Shown here: piece after piece, positions 52,501-61,800 of the stretch | How positions within the stretch are numbered: the first letter of the stretch is position 1 | How the letters are laid out: every line of letters begins with the position of its first letter | Assembly (NCBI GenBank): GCA_963748405.1 | Contig: CAVVIT010000012.1 | Span: forward strand, 33,080 to 97,079 | Direction: 5' to 3' | Origin: Fen-1273 sp963748405 | Lineage (GTDB): Bacteria > Bacteroidota > Ignavibacteria > UBA10030 > UBA6906 | DNA length: 64,000 bases | Notes under the pieces: generated by a model | The model's database searches: none | What the model was told of the DNA's origin: nothing | What the model saw: the letters and a program-made list of their open reading frames with translations, nothing else | Position numbers and translations under genes: made by a program

Positions 52501-53495
52501 GCCTGCCGAATGGACAGAAGGAGAAGCTCGACATCACGTTGACGAATCTGACGCACGACCAGGTTGAAGTTTCCGCGAAGATCAGGCCCGATCCTTCCTG
52601 GAAGCCGGCCAGTGAGTCGCCCTGGGGGGCGGGGCACCATCCGGAGGGCAGGACTCCGCGCTTCCCGGGAGTGCGTATGTCGCTCGCCCCGTTCGAGTCG
52701 AAACAGGTGGTCATACCGGTCCGGCTTTCCGGCTACACGAAAGAAAATCAGCTCTACCCCGTCAGCATCGAGGTGAAGTCAGAAGCGTACGCTGCGGAAG
52801 TCACGCACGATTTCTACGTCGGCGTCGCGCACCGGGCGAAGACACCGCCGTCGCTCGATGGTTCGTGGAACGGCTGGAACCGCACCGACCCGATGACGAT
52901 CGACCGGCCTTCACAGATCGGCAGGCTCCTCTTCGGGAATCAGCCCTGGCACGGGCCGAAAGACCTCGCTGCGGATATATACGCGATGTATGACAGCGCG
53001 TATCTCTACGTGGGTGCTGCGGTGGCCGACGACAGCGTTGTCACGCACTGGGATTTCCCGCGGATGGGATACCCGTGGGACACCGACTGCATGGAAGTCG
53101 TGATCGACGCGCGTGATAACTCACTCCAGGGATACGATCCTCCGACGCCCGGGACATACAGACATCTCTGTCTTCCGGAATACCGCGTTACCGATTTTTC
53201 TTCGATAGCATGGCAGGGAGCGGCGGCGCCTGATCTCCCGAAGCTGAACCTCGTCCCGGGGGGTGAAACGTACTTCCACCGGACGAAAAACGGCTACGCC
53301 ATGATCGCGCGGCTCCCTCTTGCGGGAATGCCCGGTGTCATTGCGAAACCGGGATACAAGATAGGATTCGACGTCGGCATCAACGACAACGACGGGACCA
53401 GTTTCAGGAAGAACCAGCACATCTGGGCGGGATACGATCAGAACCAGTCCTGGTGGGACCTCTCGACGATCGGCGCCCTGATCTTCGGCCAATAA
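49536..53495 (+). CDS. Heparinase II/III-like secreted polysaccharide lyase with C-terminal CBM9/DOMON-like domain
   Basis: 1319 residues. A TATATT -10-like element is at 49507-49512. The signal region (RRLVLFSAFLLAASCAARLAPAQ) precedes an alpha-helical toroid (about 45-400), where SPLKQTYVFQMYTCPKHG and SGYHFVTLRGMICLAEMAR are seen. The beta-sandwich domain follows, with GEHGHPDRLQMGYH (about 460-475) typical of heparinase II/III-like lyases. Residues 1105-1319 look like a CBM9/DOMON beta-sandwich (YVGAAVADDSV, MEVVIDARDN). It likely binds or cleaves an acidic polysaccharide outside the cell. The precise lyase family (PL12/PL15/PL21) cannot be settled by eye. Confidence 0.78.
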   Translation: MPTESTPRRSSNETLRRLVLFSAFLLAASCAARLAPAQERSHPRLLTGPAGIDSAKKWIAEYPWYRNIVEQHRADIDRFISRGPVYVSPLKQTYVFQMYTCPKHGVELLYEESRPFAHRCPVDTNEVYAGGKYDMAWAGWYNRLLGTDLVWMGLLYNVYGDRKYAEAGREILVRFADLYLKYTTDNTILGPAHVFFGTLSESFWGVDMASGYDLLYNYEGFTPADRKAVKENLLYPVALITQKFPETASNRQLWYNNVSAAVGFLYGDTSLIDFAINGKYGFRWQIGSALPESGFWAEWSGYHFVTLRGMICLAEMARHNGYDLYHAEIAGRSIKSMFDAPLLLAQPNYEFPRSKDSGGGSLLEYAPFYEVGYAVYGDRKYLGLLNLSHLKRGTQVVGESSALGKAPEPVSMFDIDPDLPRDSAAVYTERSVNLAGNGFAILRDSTLRTYLYLDYGILGGEHGHPDRLQMGYHAGGRNWIVDPLNESYMYPSLQLWYRRSIAHNTLVVDQTDQAWTNGYGNFFGALPSFQVASGGSTTEYHGVKLTRTLIQCGDYFLDLFDAESPDVHTYDLPLHSYGRLSLDGLNLERQPIDMFGNKPGIPGYDQLTDISKGTTDSSFQGVFTDGGDHLMVRVIGVPGTQVINASTPPIGGFYKQSAPDHAPFPVLLTRRVARQTTFVSLVHAYGAHPGITSFTEGSEPGTYVVARGNGRDVINADVHWFRRSFIPSYSIVKEVDGRPIMAAGFNVDKLADGPLTLVDCAFPLEYVQCTWSGNALDVAVDESEKGFPYAYPQDFPPVLRVFAPRALSVSVNGVPVGFTREGDNVLLRFRSRVRLSVSNPANLDGEGGAIMTIDSTLVAGRRNTLYVDVLNGGNVPVAGNLRLSLAPDWKEQLQSQVKWWGGIVNLLPSNKVPVERQSISTPDTTRGAWLDGVTTVPGTVQAGTHTQFTLQVDVPPGASPGCYRTAISFGRDTLWKNFIVRPPVAAVLRLPNGQKEKLDITLTNLTHDQVEVSAKIRPDPSWKPASESPWGAGHHPEGRTPRFPGVRMSLAPFESKQVVIPVRLSGYTKENQLYPVSIEVKSEAYAAEVTHDFYVGVAHRAKTPPSLDGSWNGWNRTDPMTIDRPSQIGRLLFGNQPWHGPKDLAADIYAMYDSAYLYVGAAVADDSVVTHWDFPRMGYPWDTDCMEVVIDARDNSLQGYDPPTPGTYRHLCLPEYRVTDFSSIAWQGAAAPDLPKLNLVPGGETYFHRTKNGYAMIARLPLAGMPGVIAKPGYKIGFDVGINDNDGTSFRKNQHIWAGYDQNQSWWDLSTIGALIFGQ

Positions 53496-53556
53496 TGTCA
53501 GCACCTTGCCTTTGACGAATCTCGATGATACTTTTTGATTCACTCCCGGGCGGACT

Positions 53557-55926
53557 GTGAACCGATCACCGACTCATTATATACGCCTTCTGCTTCCGGC
53601 CCTCCTGGTCTTCGGCAACGGCTGCGCCCCGCGGCCGCTGAAGAACGTCACGTTCCGCGTCGTCTGCAGTCCTCTCCCTGACACAGCCGCCGTCCGCATC
53701 GTCGGCGACGCTGACCTGCTCGGTGCCTGGAGCCCATCGGCCGTTCCGATGCTGAAGCAGTCCAACGGCACGTGGGAGCGCTCATTCCGGTTTGAACAGG
53801 GAACGAAACTCCGCTACAAGTTCACGCGCGGATCGTGGGATTCGGAGGCCCTCAGCAGGAAGGGTGTCCAGTACCTCTCGGAGTCGGCTCTCGAGGTGGC
53901 AAACGATACCGTGGTTACCGACACGATTCCCGGCTGGCTCGACGCTGACGGTGGGATCACCCGCCTCCGGCTCGACGAGCTTGTCAAGAATGACCGATTC
54001 TTCCTCGTCACCGGCTGGCGCTACCACCCTGGGGACGACACGTCCTGGGCCGCCCCGGCCTGTCTGGACAGCGCGTGGGAGATCTGTAACACCGCGATGG
54101 GAGGCGGCTTCCGTTTCAAATCGGGATGGGACGGGATCGGATGGTTCCGGCTCCACCTGCGCGTGGATTCGACGCTCTGGAATCACCCGATCGCGCTCGG
54201 AACGTTCCAGGCGGGCGCTTCGGAGGTGTACCTTGACGGAAAATTCCTGTATGCATTCGGGTCCGTCGGGCGTTCATCGCCTGAGGAGACCGCGAACCGT
54301 GACCGCGATCCGAAGGTTCTCATGTTCCCCCCCGGTGAAGATCACCTGATCGCCGTACGGTTTTCGAATCACGATTCGGAGAGGTTCACGAGGTTGGGCA
54401 TTGCCGGCGGGTTCAATATGTATCTCGGCACGCTCAACCGGACGGTGGGCGACCGGGTTCAGGCGGTCTGGGAAACGTCGATGACGGAGATGATATTCAC
54501 GTCCGTAACGGCCGTGCTGGCGCTGTTCCATCTTTTTCTTTTCATCTTCTACCCGCGGATGAGGGAAAACCTCTTCTACGCGATTTGCATGGTCGGGTTC
54601 AGCGGCATCACGTTCGCCGGTTTCCACGGTGTCTTCCGTTCATCGATGGGCGACATCGTCATCCTCGGCCGGGCGATCGGGGTGTTCCGCGTTGTCGCCG
54701 TTGTTTTCGGCCACCTGACGTTCTGCTCTCTCGCATATCCGAAACTCCCCCGCCGCTGGATGGCATTCGCTGCGGCAGGGCTGCTGATCGCTCTCTGGGC
54801 GATGGTGACGCCGTACGGCCGGACGGGGATGGTCCAGGACGTGTTCATGGTTCTCGCCATGATCGATATGGCGCAGGGTTCCTTCCGCCGGAGGCGGGGC
54901 GATGCGGATGGTTCCTGGATCGTGGGCGTCGGGTTCGGTGTCCTCATCGTCTCCCTCGTCTACCAGCTCCTGGTCGCCTACGACGTCACGCCGATGATCG
55001 CGGGGATCAGGTCCCCGTACCTCTACGGCGCGCTCGCACTCGCGGTCTCCATGTCGCTCCGGCTCTCCTGGGGATTCGCCCGGACGAACCGGAACCTCGA
55101 ACACCAGCTCGTCCAGGTGAAGGAGCTCTCCGCGAAGGCTCTCGAACAGGAACGGATGGCGAAGGAGAAAGAGATCGAGCGCCGGATGCTCGAGGCGGAC
55201 AATGCCCGGAAGACGGCGGAGCTCGAAGAGGCGCGCAAGGTCCAGATGTCCATGCTCCCGAAAATCCTGCCTGATCTTCCGCACCTCGATATTGCCGTCT
55301 ATATGAAGACGGCGACGGAAGTCGGGGGAGACTACTACGATTTCCACGTCTCCCCGGAGGGGGTTCTCACCGCCGCGCTCGGAGACGCGACCGGTCACGG
55401 GGCAAAGGCGGGGACGATGGTCGCGGTCAGCAAAAGCCTCTTCCACCAACTTGCGCCACAGCCGGACATCGTGAAGATCTTCGAGAGGTACACGTCGTCG
55501 ATCAAGCTGATGAATCTCGGCCAGCTCTACATGGCGATGGCGATCGTGAAGATACGCGACCACACAATGACCGCCTCGTCGGCGGGGATGCCGCCGATCC
55601 TGATTTACAGGCCCGATGCGGGGAAGGCGGAAGAGCTGCAGCTCAAGGGGATGCCTCTCGGCGGCTTTGCGAATTTTCCCTACGCGACGCAGGAGGCGGT
55701 CCTCAGGCCCGGCGACACGGTCCTCCTGATGAGCGACGGTTTTCCCGAGATGTTCAATGCCGCGGGAGACACGCTCGACTACCCGAAGGCGAAGGAAGCA
55801 TTCGAACGCATCGCTCATCTTTCCCCCCGGGAGATCATCGACCGGCTCGTCCTCGCCGGTGAGGAGTGGGCCGGCGGGAGGCCGCTGGAGGATGACGTCA
55901 CATTTGTCGTTCTCAGGGTAAAATGA
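53557..55926 (+). CDS. CBM20-like::7TM::SpoIIE/RsbU-type phosphatase lipoprotein
   Basis: 789 residues from a GTG at 53557; the lipoprotein signal (MNRSPTHYIRLLLPALLVFGNGC, Cys23) fixes it. Residues 30-110 look like a CBM20 starch-binding fold (VRIVGDADLLGAWSPSAVPML, RYKFTRGSWDSEA). Residues 115-290 have a jelly-roll segment. Seven hydrophobic segments run over about 305-515 (7TM-DISM-like). A coiled-coil linker spans 520-575 and a PP2C-type SpoIIE phosphatase 585-789, with VGGDYYDFH (Asp592), LGDATGHG, MSDGFPEM and DDVTFVVL. It probably senses an extracellular ligand and dephosphorylates an anti-sigma/partner-switch protein. Starts 61 bp after the heparinase gene and may belong to its regulon. 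Confidence 0.88.
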   Translation: MNRSPTHYIRLLLPALLVFGNGCAPRPLKNVTFRVVCSPLPDTAAVRIVGDADLLGAWSPSAVPMLKQSNGTWERSFRFEQGTKLRYKFTRGSWDSEALSRKGVQYLSESALEVANDTVVTDTIPGWLDADGGITRLRLDELVKNDRFFLVTGWRYHPGDDTSWAAPACLDSAWEICNTAMGGGFRFKSGWDGIGWFRLHLRVDSTLWNHPIALGTFQAGASEVYLDGKFLYAFGSVGRSSPEETANRDRDPKVLMFPPGEDHLIAVRFSNHDSERFTRLGIAGGFNMYLGTLNRTVGDRVQAVWETSMTEMIFTSVTAVLALFHLFLFIFYPRMRENLFYAICMVGFSGITFAGFHGVFRSSMGDIVILGRAIGVFRVVAVVFGHLTFCSLAYPKLPRRWMAFAAAGLLIALWAMVTPYGRTGMVQDVFMVLAMIDMAQGSFRRRRGDADGSWIVGVGFGVLIVSLVYQLLVAYDVTPMIAGIRSPYLYGALALAVSMSLRLSWGFARTNRNLEHQLVQVKELSAKALEQERMAKEKEIERRMLEADNARKTAELEEARKVQMSMLPKILPDLPHLDIAVYMKTATEVGGDYYDFHVSPEGVLTAALGDATGHGAKAGTMVAVSKSLFHQLAPQPDIVKIFERYTSSIKLMNLGQLYMAMAIVKIRDHTMTASSAGMPPILIYRPDAGKAEELQLKGMPLGGFANFPYATQEAVLRPGDTVLLMSDGFPEMFNAAGDTLDYPKAKEAFERIAHLSPREIIDRLVLAGEEWAGGRPLEDDVTFVVLRVK

Positions 55927-56384
55927 AATCGGAACGGTTTGAATATCTCTATCTGTTGTTCGGGGTCCTGTGCGGGTTCCTGCTGGCCTCGGCGCTTGGG
56001 CCAGAAACCGGGGTCTGGATTCGGAGGGCGCTCTCCGGTGCGGGGGTATTGTTCGTCGCCTTCTTCTGGCGGCGGATTGAAGCGAAGGCGCACCGTCGCT
56101 ACCTCGAGCACTGGGAAGAATTCCGCGCCAGGGGGAAGTGGTTCTTTGCGTGCACGCGGTACGTGCTCCTCCGGGGAGCGGTCCTCTTCGTGATCCTCGG
56201 GTCCCCCACCGCCATTGAACTCAAGTTCTCGGGCTCGCTGATATTCGTGAACGTGCTCCTCGGCGTTGTTCTCGTCCCCCTCCTCCTTTATCTTGGCATC
56301 CAGGAATGGAACGACTGCGAGCGGGAATTCGAGATCCGGACGATCCGGAACGCCGCGGAGTTCATCTCGCTGAAACAGAATTGA
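55923..56384 (+). CDS. Small membrane protein
   Basis: 153 residues, overlapping the phosphatase gene by 4 bp (ATGA). Hydrophobic stretches (YLYLLFGVLCGFLLASAL, ALSGAGVLFVAFFW, YVLLRGAVLFVILGSP and LIFVNVLLGVVLVPLLLYLGI) suggest four transmembrane helices. No family recognised. The frame ends overlapping a TTG start of the arylamine N-acetyltransferase. Confidence 0.65.
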   Translation: MKSERFEYLYLLFGVLCGFLLASALGPETGVWIRRALSGAGVLFVAFFWRRIEAKAHRRYLEHWEEFRARGKWFFACTRYVLLRGAVLFVILGSPTAIELKFSGSLIFVNVLLGVVLVPLLLYLGIQEWNDCEREFEIRTIRNAAEFISLKQN

Positions 56385-57193
56385 CCTCCGCGCAGAGAGA
56401 CAGGTACCTCTCGCTCCTGGGGGTTTCGGCCGGCGCACCCGGCATGGATCCCCTGGCGGAGCTTGTCAGGGCGCATCTCACCCGGGTCCCGTTCGAGAAC
56501 ATCTCGAAGCTCTGGTACGCGAAGACGCTCGGCCTCGCGGGCCTTCCGGGGATCGACAGGTTTCTTGAAGGGATCGAACGGTACGGATTCGGGGGCACGT
56601 GCTACCCGAACAATTACTATTTCTATCTCCTCCTGGTTGCGCTGGGATATGACGCGCGGCTCTGCGGCGCGGATATGTCCCGTCCCGACGTGCACATCGT
56701 CGTCATGGTGACCGTGGAAGGGAGGGAGTTCATCGTGGACGGCGGGTACGGTGCTCCGTTTCTCGATCCTCTTCCCCGTGACTCCGGGAAGGCTGTGACG
56801 GTCGCGCTCGGAAATGAGAAGTATGTCCTTTCGCCCCCCGACGATCGGGGCTTCTCCCGTCTCGACATGTACAGGGACGGCCTCCTCACTCACGGGTACA
56901 CGGCGAAGCCCGGTCCGCGGCGGATCGGGGAGTTCGACGCGGTCATCGCCGATTCGTTTCGTCCGGGAGCGACCTTTATGAACGCCGTCGTCGTCACCCG
57001 TTTCCGGGACGATCGCTCGCTCGTGATTCACAACCGCACCCGGATAGAATCCCGGGGTACCGCAACGACGCTCACGCGCCTTGCGGGCAGGGAAGACGTC
57101 ATCGGAGTTCTCGAACGGGATTTTGGAATCCCTCCGCGGATCACGCAGGAAGCTCTCCCCGATATGGAGAGCCTCGATGATCCCTGGACATAG
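56381..57193 (+). CDS. Arylamine N-acetyltransferase
   Basis: 270 residues from a TTG at 56381 that overlaps the stop of the small membrane protein gene. The family catalytic triad is complete: Cys74 in GFGGTCYPNN, His105 in RPDVHIVVMV and Asp120 in IVDGGYGAPF. The ORF also runs up to 56306, but that part has no family match. It transfers acetyl from acetyl-CoA to aromatic amines or hydrazines in the cytosol. Coupled to the upstream membrane protein. Typical family length. Confidence 0.92.
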   Translation: MTSAQRDRYLSLLGVSAGAPGMDPLAELVRAHLTRVPFENISKLWYAKTLGLAGLPGIDRFLEGIERYGFGGTCYPNNYYFYLLLVALGYDARLCGADMSRPDVHIVVMVTVEGREFIVDGGYGAPFLDPLPRDSGKAVTVALGNEKYVLSPPDDRGFSRLDMYRDGLLTHGYTAKPGPRRIGEFDAVIADSFRPGATFMNAVVVTRFRDDRSLVIHNRTRIESRGTATTLTRLAGREDVIGVLERDFGIPPRITQEALPDMESLDDPWT

Positions 57194-57206
57194 GAGAGAC
57201 TAGGCC

Positions 57207-58682
57207 ATGGGCTTTTCTCCACTCGATTACGCCATCGTCATCGTCTATCTGGGCGGCGTCACCGTTGCGGGGATCCTGATCGCCGGAAGGCAGAAGGACT
57301 CCCGGGACTATTTCCTCGGCGGAAAACGGATGTCCTGGTGGTCGGTCGGCTTTTCCATCGTCGCAAGCGAAACGAGCGCCCTCACGTTCATCAGCATCCC
57401 CGGTCTGGCGTTCCGCTCGGACATGCACTTTCTCCAGCTCGTGTTCGGGTATTTCATCGGGAGGATTCTCGTCAGCGCGTTTTTCCTCCCCGCCTACTAC
57501 AGGGGGGACATCGAGACCGCGTACGATTTCCTGGGGAAGAGGTTCGGGCTCACGATGCGGCGCCTGACGTCTTCCGTCTTCATCGTCACCCGGCTCCTTG
57601 CCTCCGGCGTCCGCCTCTTTGCGACCGCGATCCCCGTCCACCTTATCACGGGGCTCGACTACGCGCAGAGCATCATCCTCATCGGGCTGTTCACGCTCAT
57701 TTATACGTACGTGGGAGGCCTGAAGGCGGTCGTGGCGATGGACGTCGTCCAGCTTTTTGTCTACCTCCTTGGCGCCGCTGCGGCGATGGTCCTGATCCTG
57801 CACGCCCTCCCCGGGGGGTGGGGCGACGTCGTTGCGTTTGCGACCCGGGGAGGGATGAACAAATTCGAGATCTTAAACCCCGGCGGCGGTCCGGGTGTCA
57901 TAGGGTATCTCGCCTCCCCCTACACGCTCCTCGGGAGCATTCTCGGGGGGACATTCTTGACGATGGCATCGCACGGTACCGACCAGCTTCTTGTCCAGAG
58001 GCTGCTGGCGTGCCGGTCCGCGCGAGAGAGCCGGAAGGCGCTGATACTCGACGCCTCGTTCATTGTCGTTCAATTCGCGTTCTTTCTCGTTCTCGGCCTG
58101 TGCCTGTATGCGTTTTACGGCGGCGTGTCGTTTGCCGCCCTCGGCCTGGGTTCCTCGGACGAAGTGTTCCCACTGTTCATCGTCCGTCAGCTCCCCTCGG
58201 GGCTCGCGGGACTTCTCGTGGCGGGCGTCCTCGCCTCCGCGATGGGAACGCTGTCGTCGTCGATCAGCTCGCTTGCGTCGTCGACGTTCCTCGACCTGTT
58301 CCGCCTGACGCGGAGAGGCCGTTCGCTCGAGCAGGCAAAAGAAATGAGGTACTCGAGGCTGTTGACGCTCTTCTGGGGGATTGCCCTGATCGGCGGAGCG
58401 ATGCTCTTCACCGACAGCCACAATCCCGTCGTGGAGATCGGGCTGAAGATCGCGTCGTTTACATACGGGGGTCTCCTCGGCACGTTCTTTCTCGGGCTCT
58501 TTTTTTCTGGAACGGTTCAAAGGGACGCAATAGCGGGTTTTGTGGCCGGTCTGGCCGCCATGGCCGGGATTATCCTGTTCACGACAGTTGATTACATCTG
58601 GCACACGCTCATCGGGTGCGTTGTCACCCTCATCGTCGGGAATCTCTCTGCCCGCTTGTTCCCGCGGAGAAATAATAATTAG
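57207..58682 (+). CDS. Sodium:solute symporter (SSS family)
   Basis: 491 residues with about 13 transmembrane segments. The N-terminus has DYAIVIVYLGGVTVAGILIAGR, then FLGGKRMSWWSVGFSIVASETSALTFIS, the SSS signature region, and FGLCLYAFYGGV. The long stretch LIYTYVGGLKAVVAMDVVQLFVYLLG is also typical of SSF. It takes up a sugar, amino acid or other solute with sodium. It starts 14 bp after the N-acetyltransferase, so the two are probably co-transcribed. The substrate cannot be read from sequence. Confidence 0.93.
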   Translation: MGFSPLDYAIVIVYLGGVTVAGILIAGRQKDSRDYFLGGKRMSWWSVGFSIVASETSALTFISIPGLAFRSDMHFLQLVFGYFIGRILVSAFFLPAYYRGDIETAYDFLGKRFGLTMRRLTSSVFIVTRLLASGVRLFATAIPVHLITGLDYAQSIILIGLFTLIYTYVGGLKAVVAMDVVQLFVYLLGAAAAMVLILHALPGGWGDVVAFATRGGMNKFEILNPGGGPGVIGYLASPYTLLGSILGGTFLTMASHGTDQLLVQRLLACRSARESRKALILDASFIVVQFAFFLVLGLCLYAFYGGVSFAALGLGSSDEVFPLFIVRQLPSGLAGLLVAGVLASAMGTLSSSISSLASSTFLDLFRLTRRGRSLEQAKEMRYSRLLTLFWGIALIGGAMLFTDSHNPVVEIGLKIASFTYGGLLGTFFLGLFFSGTVQRDAIAGFVAGLAAMAGIILFTTVDYIWHTLIGCVVTLIVGNLSARLFPRRNNN

Positions 58683-58708
58683 TTGGGGATCAGGATAATT
58701 AGTTGGGG
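58675..58708 (+). repeat. Two tandem copies of a 14-bp repeat after the symporter stop
   Basis: ATAATTAGTTGGGG occurs at 58675-58688 and again at 58695-58708, separated by 6 bp, giving a 20-bp period. The first copy overlaps the symporter stop codon. It may bind a regulator of the following promoter or be a local duplication. Confidence 0.6.
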
Positions 58709-58711
58709 CAC

Positions 58712-58740
58712 TTGACACTACAACGGGCGTTTCATACATT
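58712..58740 (+). promoter_or_regulatory. Promoter for the TonB receptor gene at 58867
   Basis: TTGACA (58712-58717), 17-bp spacer and TACATT (58735-58740), an almost standard sigma70 layout, immediately after the direct repeat. It predicts a 120-nt leader. Confidence 0.6.
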
Positions 58741-58866
58741 CTCACACACGCTGACAGGCGCACTGGTACACCTCTTCGTGCGGCCGGTCTATCTCTATCC
58801 TGCTGAATTTCATTCCTCTGTCCTATGAGTCTTTGGTATTCCGTACGCATCATCCAGGAGCTTGAT

Positions 58867-61800
58867 ATGAAGGCAATCAAGTGCTTGCCAGTCCTTTTCT
58901 CCCTCTTGATCCCCACCTTTCTCTTCGCAGGAACCACGGGCAAGATTTCCGGAACGGTCACCGACGCACGCAGCGGGGATAAGCTCCTCTCCGCGAACGT
59001 GGTCGTCGAGGGGCTTGCTACGGGCGCCGCCACGAATGTCGACGGGTTCTATGCGATCGTGAACGTACCCCCGGGGACATACAGGGTGAAGGCGTCCCTC
59101 GTCGGCTATACGACCGTCACGCAGATCGACGTGCGCGTTGAGATCGACCAGACGACGAACCTGAATTTCAAGCTGAGCGAAGAGACCGTGCAGGGTCAGG
59201 AGATCGTCATCACCGCCCAGCGGCCCGTCGTCCAGAGGGATATTTCCGCGAGCAGGACGAACATGCAGATCGCGGAAGTCGACCGGCTTCCCGTCGCCAA
59301 CGTCTCCAATGCCATCGGGTTCCAGGCGGGAGTCCAGACGACGGCAACGGGGCCCGTCATCCGCGGGAGCTCCCCGGATCAGGCGGCGTTCATGGTGGAC
59401 GGGCTCACGCTGCGGGATGAGCGCACGAATCTGCCGTACACGGGAATCGCCCTCAGCTCCATCGAGGACGTTCAGGTGCAGACCGGCGGGTTCAACGCGG
59501 AATACGGCAACCTGCGTTCAGGCGTCGTCAACGTGATTACCAAAGAGGGTGGCAAGACCGACTACAGCATTTCCTTCAACGGGAGATACGCGAATCCGCG
59601 GCCGAAACATTTCGGTCCGTCGATTTACGACAAGAACTCCTACTGGATCCGCCCGTACCTCGATCCGGCGGTCTGCTGGACGGGGACGCAGAACGGCGCG
59701 TGGGACGCGGCCACGCAGCAGCAGTATGCACAGTTCCAGGGCTGGAACGCGGTCTCGCAGGCGACGATGAAGGACCCCAACCCGGCGAACCACCTTTCTC
59801 CCACCGCCGCCCAGCAGGTGTTCCTCTGGGAGTACCGGAAGCAGGCGGAAGTCAATATCCCCGACTACGATTTTGACGCGGGCCTCGGCGGACCGGTCCC
59901 CGGCGGAGAAGCGCTCGGGAACCTCCGGTTCTTTGCCGCGTACAAGCAGTCACAGAGCGCGTACATCATTCCCCTCTCGGACAACGCATACCGGAATTAC
60001 AACGGCCAGCTCCGTGTCACGTCCGACATCACCCCGACGTTCAAGCTCCTCATCGAGGGTCTCATGGGACGGACGACGGGTACGACGAACAACAACGCGG
60101 GGACGGGGAACGCGGCGACGACGACGAGCAACTCGCCGAACAACGGCGTGTTCACCGGAGATCCCAACGACATCGCCGGCGTCCTGTCAGGGGTCAGTTA
60201 TATCGACTCACGCATATTTTCGACCGACTACTGGGCCCCCACGACGATCGATTTCAAGTCGGGCGGCGCGAAAGTGACGCACATGCTCGGGGGACAGACG
60301 TTCTACGACGCGAGCTTTTTCGTGTTCCAGTCGAAGTACACCACGAATCCCGCTGCGCTGCGAAACCAGAACCCGATCATGTCGTTCGGGAACGGATATC
60401 TCGTGGACATGGCCCCGTTCGGTTACGAGCCCGCGCCGAGCACCGGGATCACCGGCCTCCGGATGGGCGTCGGGATGAGCGACTCCCGCGACTCGAGCAA
60501 AGTGACGACGTACACTGCGAAATTTGACCTCACGAGCCAGCTCGATCATTACAACCAGCTCAAGGCGGGTGTCGAGTGGGTGTTGACGGACGACAACATT
60601 GATTATGCTTCCGTCGATGCGTTCCTTCCGGCCGGCGGCCGCTACTGGTCGAAATTCCACACTTTTCCGAAGCGCGGAGGGGCGTACGTCCAGGACAAGC
60701 TCGAGTTCGAAGGGATGATCGCCAACATCGGCGTCCGTCTTGATTACCTCGACCCGAGCGGCACCTGGTATTCCTACACGGATCCTTACAGCCCCGCATT
60801 CTCGGGCTCCTATTCCGGAGGGATTGACACGCTTATCGCGCAGGTGCGGACAAAGAGGCAGATCGACATCAGCCCGCGCCTCGGCATCGCATTCCCGATC
60901 AGCGAAAACGCGAAGCTGTATTTCAACTATGGCCACATGCGCTCGCTCCCGGTGCCGGACAATTTGTTCCTTTACCGGCTCGATCTCTTCACGCATTCGC
61001 TCCTCCGCATGTCGGATCCGAACAATCCCGCGCCGAAGACGATCGCCTACGAGCTCGGGTACGAGCAAAATCTCTTCGACCAGCTTCTCGTCCGCGTCGC
61101 GGCGTATTACAAGGACGTGATCGACGAGCCCTACCCGGTGACGTATGTGTCGAGCGACGGGTCGATCAACTACAGCACGACGACCGCGAATGAATACCGC
61201 GACATCCGGGGATTCGAAGTGACCGTCGACAAGAACCGCGGCTCCTGGGTGCAGGGGTTCGTCAACTACACGTACGACGTGCGGACGAACGGCCACTTCG
61301 GCTATTCGACCTACTATCAGAACGCGAGCCAGCAGGCGACGTTTGAGCAGGCCAACCCGACGATCAATCAGCCGATACCACAGCCGTACGCGAGGATGAA
61401 CATCTATTTCTTTACTCCGCCGGAGCTCGGCCCGGCCCTCGGCCCGGTGAGCCTCCTCGGCGACTGGCGGCTGGATCTCATCGGCAACTGGCAGTCCGGG
61501 TTCTATTTCACGTGGGCGGGCGGCGGCGGTTCGGTAATCCCGGGTGTGCAGAACAACGTTCAGTGGAAGGACTACTACGACCTGGATCTCCGGATCAGCA
61601 AGAACTTCAAGATCGCGAAGCTGAACATCCAGTTCTACATGGACATGTACAACGTCCTCAACCTCAAGTACATGTCGCAGGACGGGTTCGTCCTGGGGAC
61701 GGACTTCGACGCATACATGAAGTCCCTCCATCTCCCGGCGTTCCCGGCGACCTACGCCACGCAGCTCGGGTACAACAACATTCCGGGGAACGACCGGCCG

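Noticed and set aside
54640..55818. 392-codon antisense frame under the SpoIIE phosphatase
   Set aside because: Arg/Glu/His-rich shadow of a clear phosphatase gene.
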